This document shows, one piece after another, positions 20,660 to 28,977 of a stretch of DNA of 64,000 bases. The stretch comes from Paracholeplasma vituli (GTDB lineage: Bacteria > Bacillota_I > Bacilli_A > Acholeplasmatales > UBA5453): assembly GCF_025446935.1 (NCBI RefSeq), contig NZ_JAOEGN010000006.1, positions 1 through 64,000 of the forward strand. Direction: 5' to 3'. The notes beneath the pieces were generated by a model. That model saw only the letters and a list, made by a program, of their open reading frames with translations, had not been told where the DNA came from and did not search any database. A program made the translations under genes and the position numbers. Position 1 is the stretch's first letter. The number at the start of each line of letters is the position of its first letter.

Positions 20660-20661
20660 CT

Positions 20662-20985
20662 GTGTATCGGGCATCGCATATAACTAAGTGGTGAAAGTCC
20701 ACTGTGGAGGTACTCACTGACCACCACTAACGAAGCACAAGGTATCCATCGTGAGGTGTGAACTGGAGGAAGTGCGTAGTAAAATCTTGGCTTGGTGAAC
20801 GAGAACTTGGTGTAAGGTATTTTTAAAGGATAAGAGAACAGAACATCTTGAAGTCCAAAAAGTGAGCGTAATTTAGGGATGTGAACCAAGCACGAAAAAG
20901 AGGAAAGTTATATGAATTACCCCGGGAGGTCTCCTATACTTAGGTTTAAGATAAAATGAAGATAGTCGTATCCTCATATCCTAAG
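20662..20985 (+). mobile_element. 5' remnant of a group IIC intron, reverse transcriptase lost
   Basis: The segment begins GTGTATCGGGCAT, close to the GUGUGCCCGGCAU start of the Oceanobacillus iheyensis group IIC intron. It continues with matching landmarks in the same order: GGTGAAAGTCC, CACAAGGTATCC..GTGAGGTGTGAACTGG (written in pieces), GAGGAAG, and finally ACCCCGGGAGGTCT, which in intact introns sits just before domain IV and its ORF. No reverse-transcriptase ORF and no domain V/VI follow. The 5' boundary lies three bases behind an intrinsic terminator, the preferred target of class C introns. The 3' boundary near 20985 is approximate. Antisense ORFs across this stretch are not real genes. 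Confidence 0.8.
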
Positions 20986-21083
20986 GTCGAAAAAGGTTTA
21001 TTCGAAACAAGATCGAAAAGGACTCAACCAACCCGGATATCATCCAAACTGTATGGGGAATTGGATATCAATTTAAAGAATAA
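20985..21083 (+). pseudogene. C-terminal remnant of an OmpR/PhoB-type response regulator
   Basis: About 31 codons ending at TAA 21081-21083 read (R)NKIEKDSTNPD and then IIQTVWGIGYQF. This is the typical end of an OmpR-family winged-helix output domain (recognition helix, then the TVWGxGY wing). In-frame stop TAA at 20982-20984 and the intron remnant lie upstream, so no receiver domain remains. A hairpin terminator follows. It shows that a two-component regulator gene once stood here and that most of it was deleted, probably together with the 3' part of the intron. Confidence 0.75.
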
Positions 21084-21095
21084 AATAGTTAGAAT

Positions 21096-21121
21096 ATCAG
21101 TCAATCACGACTGATTTTTTT
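21096..21121 (+). terminator. Terminator behind the response-regulator remnant
   Basis: Stem ATCAGTC / GACTGAT with loop AATCAC, then a run of seven Ts. Confidence 0.8.
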
Positions 21122-21131
21122 CATATATAGA

Positions 21132-21146
21132 TTGAAACGTTTTCAA
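21132..21146. promoter_or_regulatory. Inverted repeat TTGAAA-CGT-TTTCAA upstream of the ABC exporter
   Basis: Perfect 6-bp arms around CGT resemble LacI/CcpA-type operators (cre-like, but one base short of the 14-base consensus symmetry). It lies about 35 bases before a TATAAT at 21180-21185 that probably serves the exporter genes. The regulator is unknown. Confidence 0.35.
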
Positions 21147-21179
21147 GATTATGGGCTATGAAATTAAACTCGATGGCTG

Positions 21180-21185
21180 TATAAT
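21180..21185 (+). promoter_or_regulatory. -10 element of the ABC exporter operon
   Basis: TATAAT about 39 bases before the first exporter gene. No clear -35 is seen. Confidence 0.45.
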
Positions 21186-21223
21186 CATATATAGACAGGA
21201 CACACTCTTAAGGACATTATACT

Positions 21224-22957
21224 ATGAAAAAAATCATCTCTCACATCGGTTGGTTCATCAAAGTTGAATGGAAGCAATACACCATCATGTTTATCCTATT
21301 AATCGGGATATCCATTATTTCTTTAGCACCTGCAAAAGTGCTTGGTGAAGCCATTGACATTATCGTTTCTTCGCAATTAACTCGACAAAACTTTATTTGG
21401 CTTTTTGGTCTTCTATTACTCATTCCAGTCTTGCGTTATTTAATGTCATTCCTTTATAACTTTATGGTAACCAAGGAAGCACAAAAACTGGCTTATCAAC
21501 TGAGAAGTAATTATTTAAAACACCTTTTTAAAATGGACTCCAAATTTTATGAAATGTATGAAAAAGGGGACCTCATTTCCCGTGTGACGAGCGATCTAGA
21601 TTCGATTACACAGGCAGCTACGTCATTGTTAGAAGGTATCATCTTCAACGTGGGGCTGATTATATTCGCAATCGCGGTCATGGGTATGACGATCAGTTGG
21701 AAATTAACCATTATATCCATCACAATCATGCCGATCGGGATTACGATTTTAAACATCATCCGTAATAAAAAACGTAAATACATAAAGATTCACCGTGAAA
21801 TCTACGCAGATATGACTGAAAAGGTCTTAGAAAACGTCGAAGGCCAAAAGACAATACGTGCTTATGTTCAAGAGGAAAATGATCTTAAACGTCAATATGA
21901 CGCCATCAATAAGGACATCGAATCCTGGCGCTACATTGTTAAATATGAAAACTGGTTTACACCCATGTTTGAAGTCATTTATGGTATTGCATATATTCTT
22001 GCATTCTCATTTGGGACATTTTATATTATGCAACAAGAAATGACCTTAGGTGGATTGATCACATTTGTGGCTTATATCGGCCAATTGTATGGACCAATCA
22101 CCTCGATTTCAGGGATTTTTACACAAATCAACAATGCGCATATTTCAATTGACCGTTTCGAACAAGTCATGAATGAAAAACCTGAAGTCCATGATGAAAT
22201 CGACTCTAAAGCTATTATCGATTTTAATGTGATTGAATTTAAAGATGTTACATTTAAATATCCATTTGATAAACAACCGGTCATTAAGAATATCGACATT
22301 ACCATTAAAAAAGGCCAAACCATTGGTATTGTTGGTCCAACAGGTGCGGGTAAGTCTACCTTAATCAGGCAGCTATTACGAGAATTTAACGTTTCAGAGG
22401 GAACGATTCTTGTAGATAATCAACCAATTCAATCCTATAAAATAGAAGATATTCGAAACCTAGTGGGGTATGTACCACAATCCCACATACTGTTTAGGCG
22501 TAGTTTCGATGAAAATATCTTAATTGGTAAACCAAATGCCTCTTCACAAATGTTAGATAAGGCTGTCAAACTTGCCGACTTTGAAAAAGATTTGATGTTT
22601 TTACACGATGGTTTACATACCATGGTAGGTGAATCCGGTGTCAGTTTGTCTGGGGGGCAAAAACAACGTCTTTCAATTGCGAGAGCTTTAATCAAAGAAC
22701 CCGCTATTCTCATTTTAGACGATTCGTTATCGGCAGTAGATGCGAAAACTGAAGACAACATCATTAACCACTTAAAAGAATTCCGTAAAGGTAAAACCAA
22801 TATTATCATCGCACATCGATTCTCTGCGATTCACGATGCAGATATCATTTTGGTTTTAGAATCTGGTCGAATTACCCAACGTGGTACACACCAAGAGCTC
22901 ATTAGACAAGAGGGTTGGTATAAAACCCAGTTTATTGAGCAGATGACGATGAGGTAA
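21224..22957 (+). CDS. ABC exporter subunit, BmrC-like (degenerate Walker B)
   Basis: A half-transporter with six membrane helices fused to a nucleotide-binding domain. Walker A GPTGAGKST is at residues 371-379 and the canonical signature LSGGQ at 475-479. The catalytic glutamate after Walker B is replaced by D500 (ILDD). The H-loop is in IIAHRFSA. With the next gene, 5 bases downstream, it forms a heterodimeric exporter. Its size (577) and the E-to-D change match the BmrC/LmrC/TM287-type subunit, which contributes Walker A and B to the degenerate ATP site. Substrate is unknown; relatives export drugs or lipids. Confidence 0.92.
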   Translation: MKKIISHIGWFIKVEWKQYTIMFILLIGISIISLAPAKVLGEAIDIIVSSQLTRQNFIWLFGLLLLIPVLRYLMSFLYNFMVTKEAQKLAYQLRSNYLKHLFKMDSKFYEMYEKGDLISRVTSDLDSITQAATSLLEGIIFNVGLIIFAIAVMGMTISWKLTIISITIMPIGITILNIIRNKKRKYIKIHREIYADMTEKVLENVEGQKTIRAYVQEENDLKRQYDAINKDIESWRYIVKYENWFTPMFEVIYGIAYILAFSFGTFYIMQQEMTLGGLITFVAYIGQLYGPITSISGIFTQINNAHISIDRFEQVMNEKPEVHDEIDSKAIIDFNVIEFKDVTFKYPFDKQPVIKNIDITIKKGQTIGIVGPTGAGKSTLIRQLLREFNVSEGTILVDNQPIQSYKIEDIRNLVGYVPQSHILFRRSFDENILIGKPNASSQMLDKAVKLADFEKDLMFLHDGLHTMVGESGVSLSGGQKQRLSIARALIKEPAILILDDSLSAVDAKTEDNIINHLKEFRKGKTNIIIAHRFSAIHDADIILVLESGRITQRGTHQELIRQEGWYKTQFIEQMTMR

Positions 22958-22961
22958 TCCC

Positions 22962-24947
22962 ATGAAAACCATGAAAAAAGTCTGGCGCTATATCGCCAAA
23001 TATAAAAAATACTTAGTCATTAGTTTCACAGCGATGGTTATTGTTCAAGTTTTAGGTTTGTTCGCACCACTCATTGTCAAGTCGATTCTCGATGATTACT
23101 TAGTCGGAATTGAAAGACCGTGGTATGAAAGTAGTTCATCTGAAGGTGTTTCTTATCAAGGGTCTAATTATGTTCAAGATAATACAGAAGGCGATGTCTT
23201 ATCCATCATCATTTACCGCGGTAAGTATTACGCGGTCATGGATATCGTTGAGCTTGGAAATAAAACCATTACTGGTAATACCTTAACCGTTCATAATAAT
23301 CAAGGTCAAACTTTTACCTATGCGGTAACTCAGCTGTCGAAAAATGAAGTACTCGCATTCTATCAACCTTTCGTGAATCCGATTATTGTATTACTCGTTT
23401 TATTGATTTTAAGATTCTTTTTACAAATTTTATTCACGTATATCCAGCGTATTTCAACCATGATGATCAACGTGAACATTGTTAGAGATGCGCGTATGGA
23501 CGCCATTAAATCCTTGCAGAAGATGCCAATGCAGTATTTTGAAAAGGAACCTGCAGGGAAAATTGCTAACCGTATCATCAATGACGTTGGTGGGATGATG
23601 AACCTATTCTCAACAATCATGAATTTATTAGTGAATGCGACAATGGCAATTGTATTCGCGTATATTGGGATGTTCTACTTGGATGCGAAACTCGCACTAT
23701 TCACATTTATAATCTTCCCATTTGTTTATATTTGGCTGCGTTATTTTATCAAGAAATTAAATAAGATTGCGGTGAAGGTCAACGAACAAAATTCGATGAT
23801 TACAGCAAACCTTAATGAAATCATCAATGGTATTTCAGTACTTCAAATTTTCAACTTTGAAGAACAAACTTCAGATAAGTTTAATCAATTATCAGAAGAT
23901 TTCTTAAAAGAAAAATTAAAGGAAACTAAGCTTCATCTATCCATCGGTTGGAACATGATTCGCTTAATTGGTCAATTGGTTACAGCATTTGTCATTCTCT
24001 ATTTCGGCGTATCTTATCTAAATATTGCAGGATTTGTAGTATCTGCTGGGATTATCTATGCCTACAATGATTATTTATCACGACTCATTGAACCTGTGGG
24101 GACACTCTTTAGAGAAATTGGTAACTTACAGCATGCAATTGTCAGAACTGAACGTTTATTCGTTATTGTCGATGGTGAGCAAGAAGATAGTGATTTCCAT
24201 GTAATCGATCGTTATGAAGGCAAAATCGTATTCGATAATGTTTGGTTTTCCTATGAAAAGAATAACCCGGTCTTAAAAGGCATCGATTTAACTGTACTAC
24301 CTGGTCAAATGGTTGGATTAGTCGGTCATACTGGTTCTGGAAAAACGTCATTAATGAGCTTATTACTGCGTTTTTACGACATTAAACCCGATGATATGGG
24401 TAATATTTATATCGATGATCAAGACATTCGAACCTATAGTAAACGAACCTATCGTCAACACATCGGGATCATTCTACAGGACCCTGTCCTTTTCAAAGGT
24501 ACGATTGCGGATAATATTCGATTTGGTGTTGATATTTCTGATGCTGAAATTGAACGTATTTTACGCGAAATTGGTGGCGATAAACTCTTAGATAAACTTG
24601 AGGATGGAATCCACGCTAAAGTCACACGACAAGGTAGTAACTTTTCAGTTGGTGAAAAACAAATCATTTCTTTTGCAAGAGCTGTTGTCCACAATCCTTC
24701 TATCTTAATCATGGATGAAGCAACCGCCAATATCGATACGGAAACAGAAGGTATGATTCAACATGCATTAAATAAAGTCAAAGAAGGTAGAACAACGATT
24801 GTCATTGCACACCGCTTGTCTACAATCAAGAATGCAGATAAGATTGTCGTATTGGAAAAAGGGATTAAAGTCGAAGAAGGCACACACAGTGCTTTACTCA
24901 AGAAAAATGGCGTTTATGCCAATATTTATCGTTCCCAAATCAAATAA
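22962..24947 (+). CDS. ABC exporter subunit, BmrD-like with extracellular insertion
   Basis: This is the partner subunit of 661 residues. Walker A GHTGSGKTS is at 455-463 and the catalytic glutamate is intact (E586 in IMDEATANID). The signature is non-canonical FSVGEKQ (561-567) instead of LSGGQ. That signature would pair with the partner's Walker B aspartate, giving one dead and one active ATP site. Residues about 40-120 form a polar insertion between the first two membrane helices, rich in Ser, Gly and Tyr, as in the extracellular domain of BmrD. The two genes are closely spaced and end in a hairpin terminator. Confidence 0.92.
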   Translation: MKTMKKVWRYIAKYKKYLVISFTAMVIVQVLGLFAPLIVKSILDDYLVGIERPWYESSSSEGVSYQGSNYVQDNTEGDVLSIIIYRGKYYAVMDIVELGNKTITGNTLTVHNNQGQTFTYAVTQLSKNEVLAFYQPFVNPIIVLLVLLILRFFLQILFTYIQRISTMMINVNIVRDARMDAIKSLQKMPMQYFEKEPAGKIANRIINDVGGMMNLFSTIMNLLVNATMAIVFAYIGMFYLDAKLALFTFIIFPFVYIWLRYFIKKLNKIAVKVNEQNSMITANLNEIINGISVLQIFNFEEQTSDKFNQLSEDFLKEKLKETKLHLSIGWNMIRLIGQLVTAFVILYFGVSYLNIAGFVVSAGIIYAYNDYLSRLIEPVGTLFREIGNLQHAIVRTERLFVIVDGEQEDSDFHVIDRYEGKIVFDNVWFSYEKNNPVLKGIDLTVLPGQMVGLVGHTGSGKTSLMSLLLRFYDIKPDDMGNIYIDDQDIRTYSKRTYRQHIGIILQDPVLFKGTIADNIRFGVDISDAEIERILREIGGDKLLDKLEDGIHAKVTRQGSNFSVGEKQIISFARAVVHNPSILIMDEATANIDTETEGMIQHALNKVKEGRTTIVIAHRLSTIKNADKIVVLEKGIKVEEGTHSALLKKNGVYANIYRSQIK

Positions 24948-24951
24948 ATTG

Positions 24952-24976
24952 AAAGCCGTCTTTTTGATGGCTTTTC
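24952..24976 (+). terminator. Terminator of the ABC exporter operon
   Basis: Stem AAAGCCGTC / GATGGCTTT (one G-T pair) with a T-only loop, then a short T-run. Confidence 0.65.
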
Positions 24977-24980
24977 TCAT

Positions 24981-25008
24981 GAAAAAACGCCAATGTGAAA
25001 TTGGCGTT
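24981..25008 (-). terminator. Terminator of the nqr operon
   Basis: Minus strand: stem AACGCCAAT / ATTGGCGTT followed by six Ts, seven bases beyond the nqrF stop. Confidence 0.85.
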
Positions 25009-25014
25009 AGTCGA

Positions 25015-26097
25015 TTACGAAAATTTGTCGTAGAAGACATTATGTTGTTTAATGTCGTGTTTATTAAGGACTTTGATGCAGGCATTAATCATCCCTGGTG
25101 ACCCACAAAGGTACGCTTCGGATTCGGATAAATCACCAACATTTCGGTCTACAACATCGGTAATGAGGCCAGTTTGTCCGGTCCAATTGTCTTCTGGAAG
25201 TGGTTCAGATAAAGCAGGAATGTATTCGAAATTAGGAAATTCTTTTTGAAGTTGTTCAAACTCTTCAGTCATATAGAGATCTCGTTTGGACTTAGCTCCA
25301 AAGAAGTATTTTACTTTTCGATTCATACCACGGTCTTTTAAGTAATAAAGGATACTACGAATCGGAGCTTTACCAGACCCACCCGCTATACAAATCATGT
25401 CTCTTTCGGAAGATTCTTGAAGGTAGAAATCTCCAAATGGTCCTGTTAATGTAATTTTGTCACCGACTCTAAGAGCTTTATGCACAAATGTGGTCGCTTG
25501 TCCATTGGGTACTTGTCTAATAATGAGTTCAATTTCGTCTGGGAATGCTGGGTTTGAAGCAATCGAATAAGCTCGAATGATATCAATACCAGGTACAACA
25601 ATTTGTGCAAATTGACCAGGCTTAAATTCCATTCTTGTTGGTGAGATGAGTTTAAATTTCACCAGTTTAATATCGTAAGTCTGATCGATGATCGAAATAA
25701 CTTTTGTTTTGTACGATTTCGCATTCAACAATTGTTTAGGTATTTCAATCTTCATATCGTCTTTGACTTTGACTTGGCAGGAAAGACGGACGCCATTTTC
25801 TTTTTCAGAGGCAGAAAGGAATGGTAACTCAGTTGGTTTGATTTCTCCACCGCCATCGATCAATCTAAATTTGCACGTACCGCAGGTCGCTTTACCACCA
25901 CATGCAGAAGGTAAATAGATTTTTTGGTCTGATAGTGTATTGAGCAAGGTATCTTCATTCTTAACAGGAATGATGATTTCATCGTTGATCATTAAGATTT
26001 TTTCTTTTCCACCACCAAGTAGTTTATCCACGACGATGAGTAGTAAGGTAATGAGCACTAAGACGCCCATTAATATGATGGGAACAAATATATTCAT
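25015..26097 (-). CDS. nqrF: Na+-translocating NADH:quinone reductase subunit F
   Basis: NqrF is the NADH-oxidising entry subunit. An N-terminal membrane helix (residues about 4-25) is followed by a plant-type 2Fe-2S ferredoxin domain with ligands C66, C72, C75 and C107. Then come an FAD-binding domain (RAYSIASNP) and an NAD-binding domain (CIAGGSGKAPIRS, YLCGSPGM). This architecture distinguishes an Nqr from an Rnf complex, which would carry RnfB/RnfC. It is last in a five-gene operon. Relatives need a covalently flavinylated partner and ApbE; no apbE is in this window. At 360 residues it is somewhat shorter than the ~407 of Vibrio. Confidence 0.95.
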   Translation of the reverse strand: MNIFVPIILMGVLVLITLLLIVVDKLLGGGKEKILMINDEIIIPVKNEDTLLNTLSDQKIYLPSACGGKATCGTCKFRLIDGGGEIKPTELPFLSASEKENGVRLSCQVKVKDDMKIEIPKQLLNAKSYKTKVISIIDQTYDIKLVKFKLISPTRMEFKPGQFAQIVVPGIDIIRAYSIASNPAFPDEIELIIRQVPNGQATTFVHKALRVGDKITLTGPFGDFYLQESSERDMICIAGGSGKAPIRSILYYLKDRGMNRKVKYFFGAKSKRDLYMTEEFEQLQKEFPNFEYIPALSEPLPEDNWTGQTGLITDVVDRNVGDLSESEAYLCGSPGMINACIKVLNKHDIKQHNVFYDKFS

Positions 26098-26106
26098 TTT
26101 GGCCTC

Positions 26107-26688
26107 CTATATGCTTGCTAGGCCAGTTAGGCCAATGAATGCTAGAGCTAATATGCCCAATAATACAAAGACAATTCCTTTACCTTTAAGTCCTCTAGGA
26201 ACATCTGCATGTTTCGCCATTTTTTCTCTTAATCCTGCAATCAGTACAATCGCGAGCATCCAACCTAGAGAAGAACCAAAGGAGAATACGGCGGTTTCGC
26301 TGAATGTGTATTCGCGGGTTACAAAGAATAACGATACTGCGAGGACAACACAGTTCACCGTGATCAAAGGTAAGAAAATCCCGAAAGCATTGTACATTTT
26401 AGGTACGAATTTTTCCATCAAAAGTTCAAGAATTTGAACAGTAGCAGCAATCGTAATGATGAACACAAGTAATGCTAAACTGGTCGTTTCGGTTTGTTTT
26501 AATAATAGATAAATCGGATAATTGATGATACCTGTCAACGTAACAACGATGACTACAGCAATCCCCATACTTTTGGCATTCTTAACCGAAGTAGAAATTG
26601 CGATTAGAGGACACATCCCGAGGATATATACGAGTGCGATATTGTGGTTCAAAATGGTTGCCACAAAGAGTTCAATTAGACGTTCCAT
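26107..26688 (-). CDS. nqrE: Na+-translocating NADH:quinone reductase subunit E
   Basis: An integral membrane subunit with six predicted helices, part of the inverted NqrD/NqrE pair that binds an iron centre at the membrane mid-plane. The conserved cysteines are in LGMCPLIA and LPLITVNCVVL. The stretch LYNAFGIFLPLITVN and the end SLGWMLAIVLIAGLREKM match NqrE more closely than RnfA. It starts 3 bases after nqrD behind GAGGAA, and nqrF follows after 9 bases behind GGAGG. Confidence 0.92.
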   Translation of the reverse strand: MERLIELFVATILNHNIALVYILGMCPLIAISTSVKNAKSMGIAVVIVVTLTGIINYPIYLLLKQTETTSLALLVFIITIAATVQILELLMEKFVPKMYNAFGIFLPLITVNCVVLAVSLFFVTREYTFSETAVFSFGSSLGWMLAIVLIAGLREKMAKHADVPRGLKGKGIVFVLLGILALAFIGLTGLASI

Positions 26689-26691
26689 GGG

Positions 26692-27318
26692 TTATTCCTC
26701 ACTTTCATAAAATTTGAGCCATTCGCGAATGCCCCAAATAAACAATGCAATGACGAAGAATCCGCCTGGAGCTAAAGCCATAATTGACCAGTTTGTGAAT
26801 GATTCAGGCATGACACGCATGCCCAAGATAGTCCCAAACGCGAGGGTTTCACGAATCAACGAGACTGTGACCAATACGAAAGTATACCCCATACCACTTG
26901 CGAAACCATCAACTAATGAATAGTGAACAGGATTCTTAATTGCATAAGCTTCAGCACGTCCCATGACAATACAGTTGGTAATAATCAATCCTACATAAGC
27001 ACCTAACTGAATCGCAATCAATGGTAGGAATGCTTCAAGGAACATCTGTACGAGAATAACAAACGTTGAGATGACGACCATATAGGTCACCATACGGACT
27101 TTACCTGGGATTAGTCTACGAAGTGCAGAAATAAATGCGCTGCTCGCCATGACTACAAAAGTAACACCGAACCCCATGGCTAACGCATTCTCCACTTTAT
27201 TAGAGACAGCTAACGAAGAACAGATACCTAAGACGGTGACGACGATTGGGTTATTGGTAGATATACCACCCTTTAATATGTTAAACCATTTTTTATAGCG
27301 TAATCGAATTAATTTCAT
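26692..27318 (-). CDS. nqrD: Na+-translocating NADH:quinone reductase subunit D
   Basis: A membrane subunit, structural partner of NqrE in the Nqr complex. The conserved cysteines are in VLGICSSLAV and LIITNCIVMGRAEA, and the C-terminal part LAPGGFFVIALFIWGIREW is typical of NqrD/RnfE. I place the start at ATG 27318 (MKLIRLRYKKW), two bases after the nqrC stop and behind GGGGGTG. An upstream in-frame start would lie inside nqrC and add a non-conserved leader. Length is 208 residues. Confidence 0.92.
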   Translation of the reverse strand: MKLIRLRYKKWFNILKGGISTNNPIVVTVLGICSSLAVSNKVENALAMGFGVTFVVMASSAFISALRRLIPGKVRMVTYMVVISTFVILVQMFLEAFLPLIAIQLGAYVGLIITNCIVMGRAEAYAIKNPVHYSLVDGFASGMGYTFVLVTVSLIRETLAFGTILGMRVMPESFTNWSIMALAPGGFFVIALFIWGIREWLKFYESEE

Positions 27319-27320
27319 CG

Positions 27321-27917
27321 TTACACCCCCACAACTGCCCATTTAGCTTTGAAATCAGCGTAAGCAGTATTTAGTATTTCTTCAAATTTTTCTGAAGTAC
27401 GCGTCCCACCTGTGATGGCATCTACTTCATTGGACAAATTATCAGCTGACCCATGACGAATCATAATATATGGAGTTGAATCAGCAAAAACAATACCTTT
27501 ATATTTGTCTAAGTACCATTTTTCAGCTACTACACCGCCTAAACCAGGGGTTTCAGATTGTTCTAGAATACTCAAATTGACGACGGTTTTGAAATCTTGT
27601 TCGAAAGTAATAACCCCACGAATGGTTCCCCAAACTCCACCACCAGAGAAGATGTAAGAGATTTGTCCTGTCGCGTTATCGATATAGAATGTATCTTGAC
27701 CTTCATATTGAATTACAGTGACTTCTTCATCAAAAATGTCATGGACCGTGTTTAAATTATACTTAATCTCATAGGCATCTAAAATGGCAGATTTAACTTG
27801 AGCTTGTTTATTCAATTCGATACGTTCTTTAGTTAATAAGTCCATACCAACCAATAAACCCGATGTGACACCACCAAGGATAATCACAAACAGAAGCATT
27901 TTAATATATTGTTTCAC
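27321..27917 (-). CDS. nqrC: Na+-translocating NADH:quinone reductase subunit C (FMN-binding)
   Basis: A membrane-anchored extracytoplasmic flavoprotein. One N-terminal helix (residues 5-27) precedes the FMN-binding domain, which contains SETPGLGG near residue 121. The flavinylation motif TGGT (T169-T172, in DAITGGTRTS) corresponds to the SGAT consensus; the last threonine should carry covalent FMN added by ApbE. It is 198 residues, shorter than the ~260 of Vibrio NqrC and closer to RnfG in size. It overlaps nqrB by 4 bases. Confidence 0.92.
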   Translation of the reverse strand: MKQYIKMLLFVIILGGVTSGLLVGMDLLTKERIELNKQAQVKSAILDAYEIKYNLNTVHDIFDEEVTVIQYEGQDTFYIDNATGQISYIFSGGGVWGTIRGVITFEQDFKTVVNLSILEQSETPGLGGVVAEKWYLDKYKGIVFADSTPYIMIRHGSADNLSNEVDAITGGTRTSEKFEEILNTAYADFKAKWAVVGV

Positions 27918-28834
27918 GCGGCTACCTCCATCGAAGGTTCTTTTTTATAACTATCGATTAATGGTGCAATTGCGTTCATGATTACTATCGCAAAAGCAGT
28001 GCCTTCTGGATACGCACCAACATCTGCACGAATAACCATGATTATTACGCCAATCCCGATACCATAGGCTACTCTACCCCATCCGTAGGTTGGTGCAGTG
28101 ACTGGGTCGGTCGCTACAAAAAACGCAGCAAATAGTACACTACCTACCAACAAGGATGAGATTGGGTCTCTAAATAGTTCCGGTACAATCCAACCCCCAA
28201 CGAGGTTAATTACAAAAATCGAAGTTAGAAGTGATAAGGTGATTCTCCAATCGATAATCTTTAGAACGATTAATGCTAATCCCAAAACCAAGATTCCAAT
28301 TCGGAATGTTTCACCCAATGACCCAGGCACATTACCAACCAACAATTCCCAAAGGTTGTAACCTAATGCGTTGTTATTTAATTGAATCAATGGTGTAGTC
28401 GAAGCGACAACATCGGTTTGTGGGTTCAACCACTGTGTATTCATATACTTTGGAAATGAGATAGTAACGAAGATATAACCAACGAGTGCAGGATTGAATA
28501 CGTTTTTCCCAAGACCACCGAATAGTGATTTCGCAAAGAATGTCCCAAATACACTACCGATGATGACAATCCATAACGGCACAGTTGGTGGCATCATGAG
28601 TGTAAAGATGAGTGGTGTGATTAATAAACTGTAATCGAGTGGTTTTTTACGAATTTTCGCAAACGCTACCTCGACCGATACGGAGCCTAAAACAGCTATC
28701 AATGCAATTAAGAATGCATACAGCCCAAAAATAATACTGGATGAGACCAGTAGAACGAATAAAACCCCTGTATAAATCAGAAGGTTTCTTCGTGTTAAAA
28801 CATCTAAATGACTAGATGTTTTGTCTGATTCCAT
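27914..28834 (-). CDS. nqrB: Na+-translocating NADH:quinone reductase subunit B / RnfD-like
   Basis: A multi-pass membrane subunit carrying covalent FMN. The flavinylation region reads ASTTPL (residues about 144-149) where the family has SGATPL, so the acceptor threonine is kept but the preceding Gly-Ala is not. The conserved GGLGKNVFNPAL and FVATDPVTAP are present. At 306 residues it lacks the ~100-residue N-terminal extension of classical NqrB and resembles RnfD in length. Start ATG 28834 is preferred over GTG 28843, which belongs to the ribosome-binding site. It is the first gene of the operon; nqrA, which normally precedes it, is absent. Confidence 0.9.
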   Translation of the reverse strand: MESDKTSSHLDVLTRRNLLIYTGVLFVLLVSSSIIFGLYAFLIALIAVLGSVSVEVAFAKIRKKPLDYSLLITPLIFTLMMPPTVPLWIVIIGSVFGTFFAKSLFGGLGKNVFNPALVGYIFVTISFPKYMNTQWLNPQTDVVASTTPLIQLNNNALGYNLWELLVGNVPGSLGETFRIGILVLGLALIVLKIIDWRITLSLLTSIFVINLVGGWIVPELFRDPISSLLVGSVLFAAFFVATDPVTAPTYGWGRVAYGIGIGVIIMVIRADVGAYPEGTAFAIVIMNAIAPLIDSYKKEPSMEVAA

Positions 28835-28891
28835 AAAATTCACCGCTTTCTCTATTGAAGTATTTGAACTTCAAAGTTAATATTTACCGTT

Positions 28892-28921
28892 ATTGTATCA
28901 TAGCGCTTTCATATATGACAA
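28892..28921 (-). promoter_or_regulatory. Promoter of the nqr operon
   Basis: Minus strand TTGTCA (28916-28921), 18-bp spacer, TACAAT (28892-28897), about 58 bases before the nqrB start. The operon therefore begins with nqrB, not with a missing upstream nqrA. Confidence 0.65.
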
Positions 28922-28949
28922 ATCGTTTGCTTATGAATAAGCCAATAAA

Positions 28950-28975
28950 TAAAAAAAATAAACCGAAACGGTTTA
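28950..28975 (-). terminator. Terminator of the histidine phosphatase gene
   Basis: Minus strand stem TAAACCG / CGGTTTA with loop TTT followed by eight Ts, two bases beyond the stop codon. Confidence 0.85.
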
Positions 28976-28977
28976 TA

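Noticed and set aside
20518-20889. 123-codon minus-strand ORF across the plsC end and the intron
   Set aside because: Antisense to plsC and to the structured group IIC intron RNA; no ribosome-binding site or family resemblance.
21132-21146. Calling the palindrome a true CcpA cre site
   Set aside because: The arms are symmetric around three bases, which is off by one from the 14-base cre consensus; kept only as a low-confidence operator candidate.
28098-28361. 87-codon plus-strand ORF opposite nqrB
   Set aside because: Antisense shadow of a membrane-protein gene.
25015-28843. Reading the operon as an Rnf complex
   Set aside because: The last gene has the NqrF layout (membrane helix, 2Fe-2S, FAD, NAD domains), and neither RnfB nor RnfC is present. 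The short NqrB and NqrC are Rnf-like in size only.
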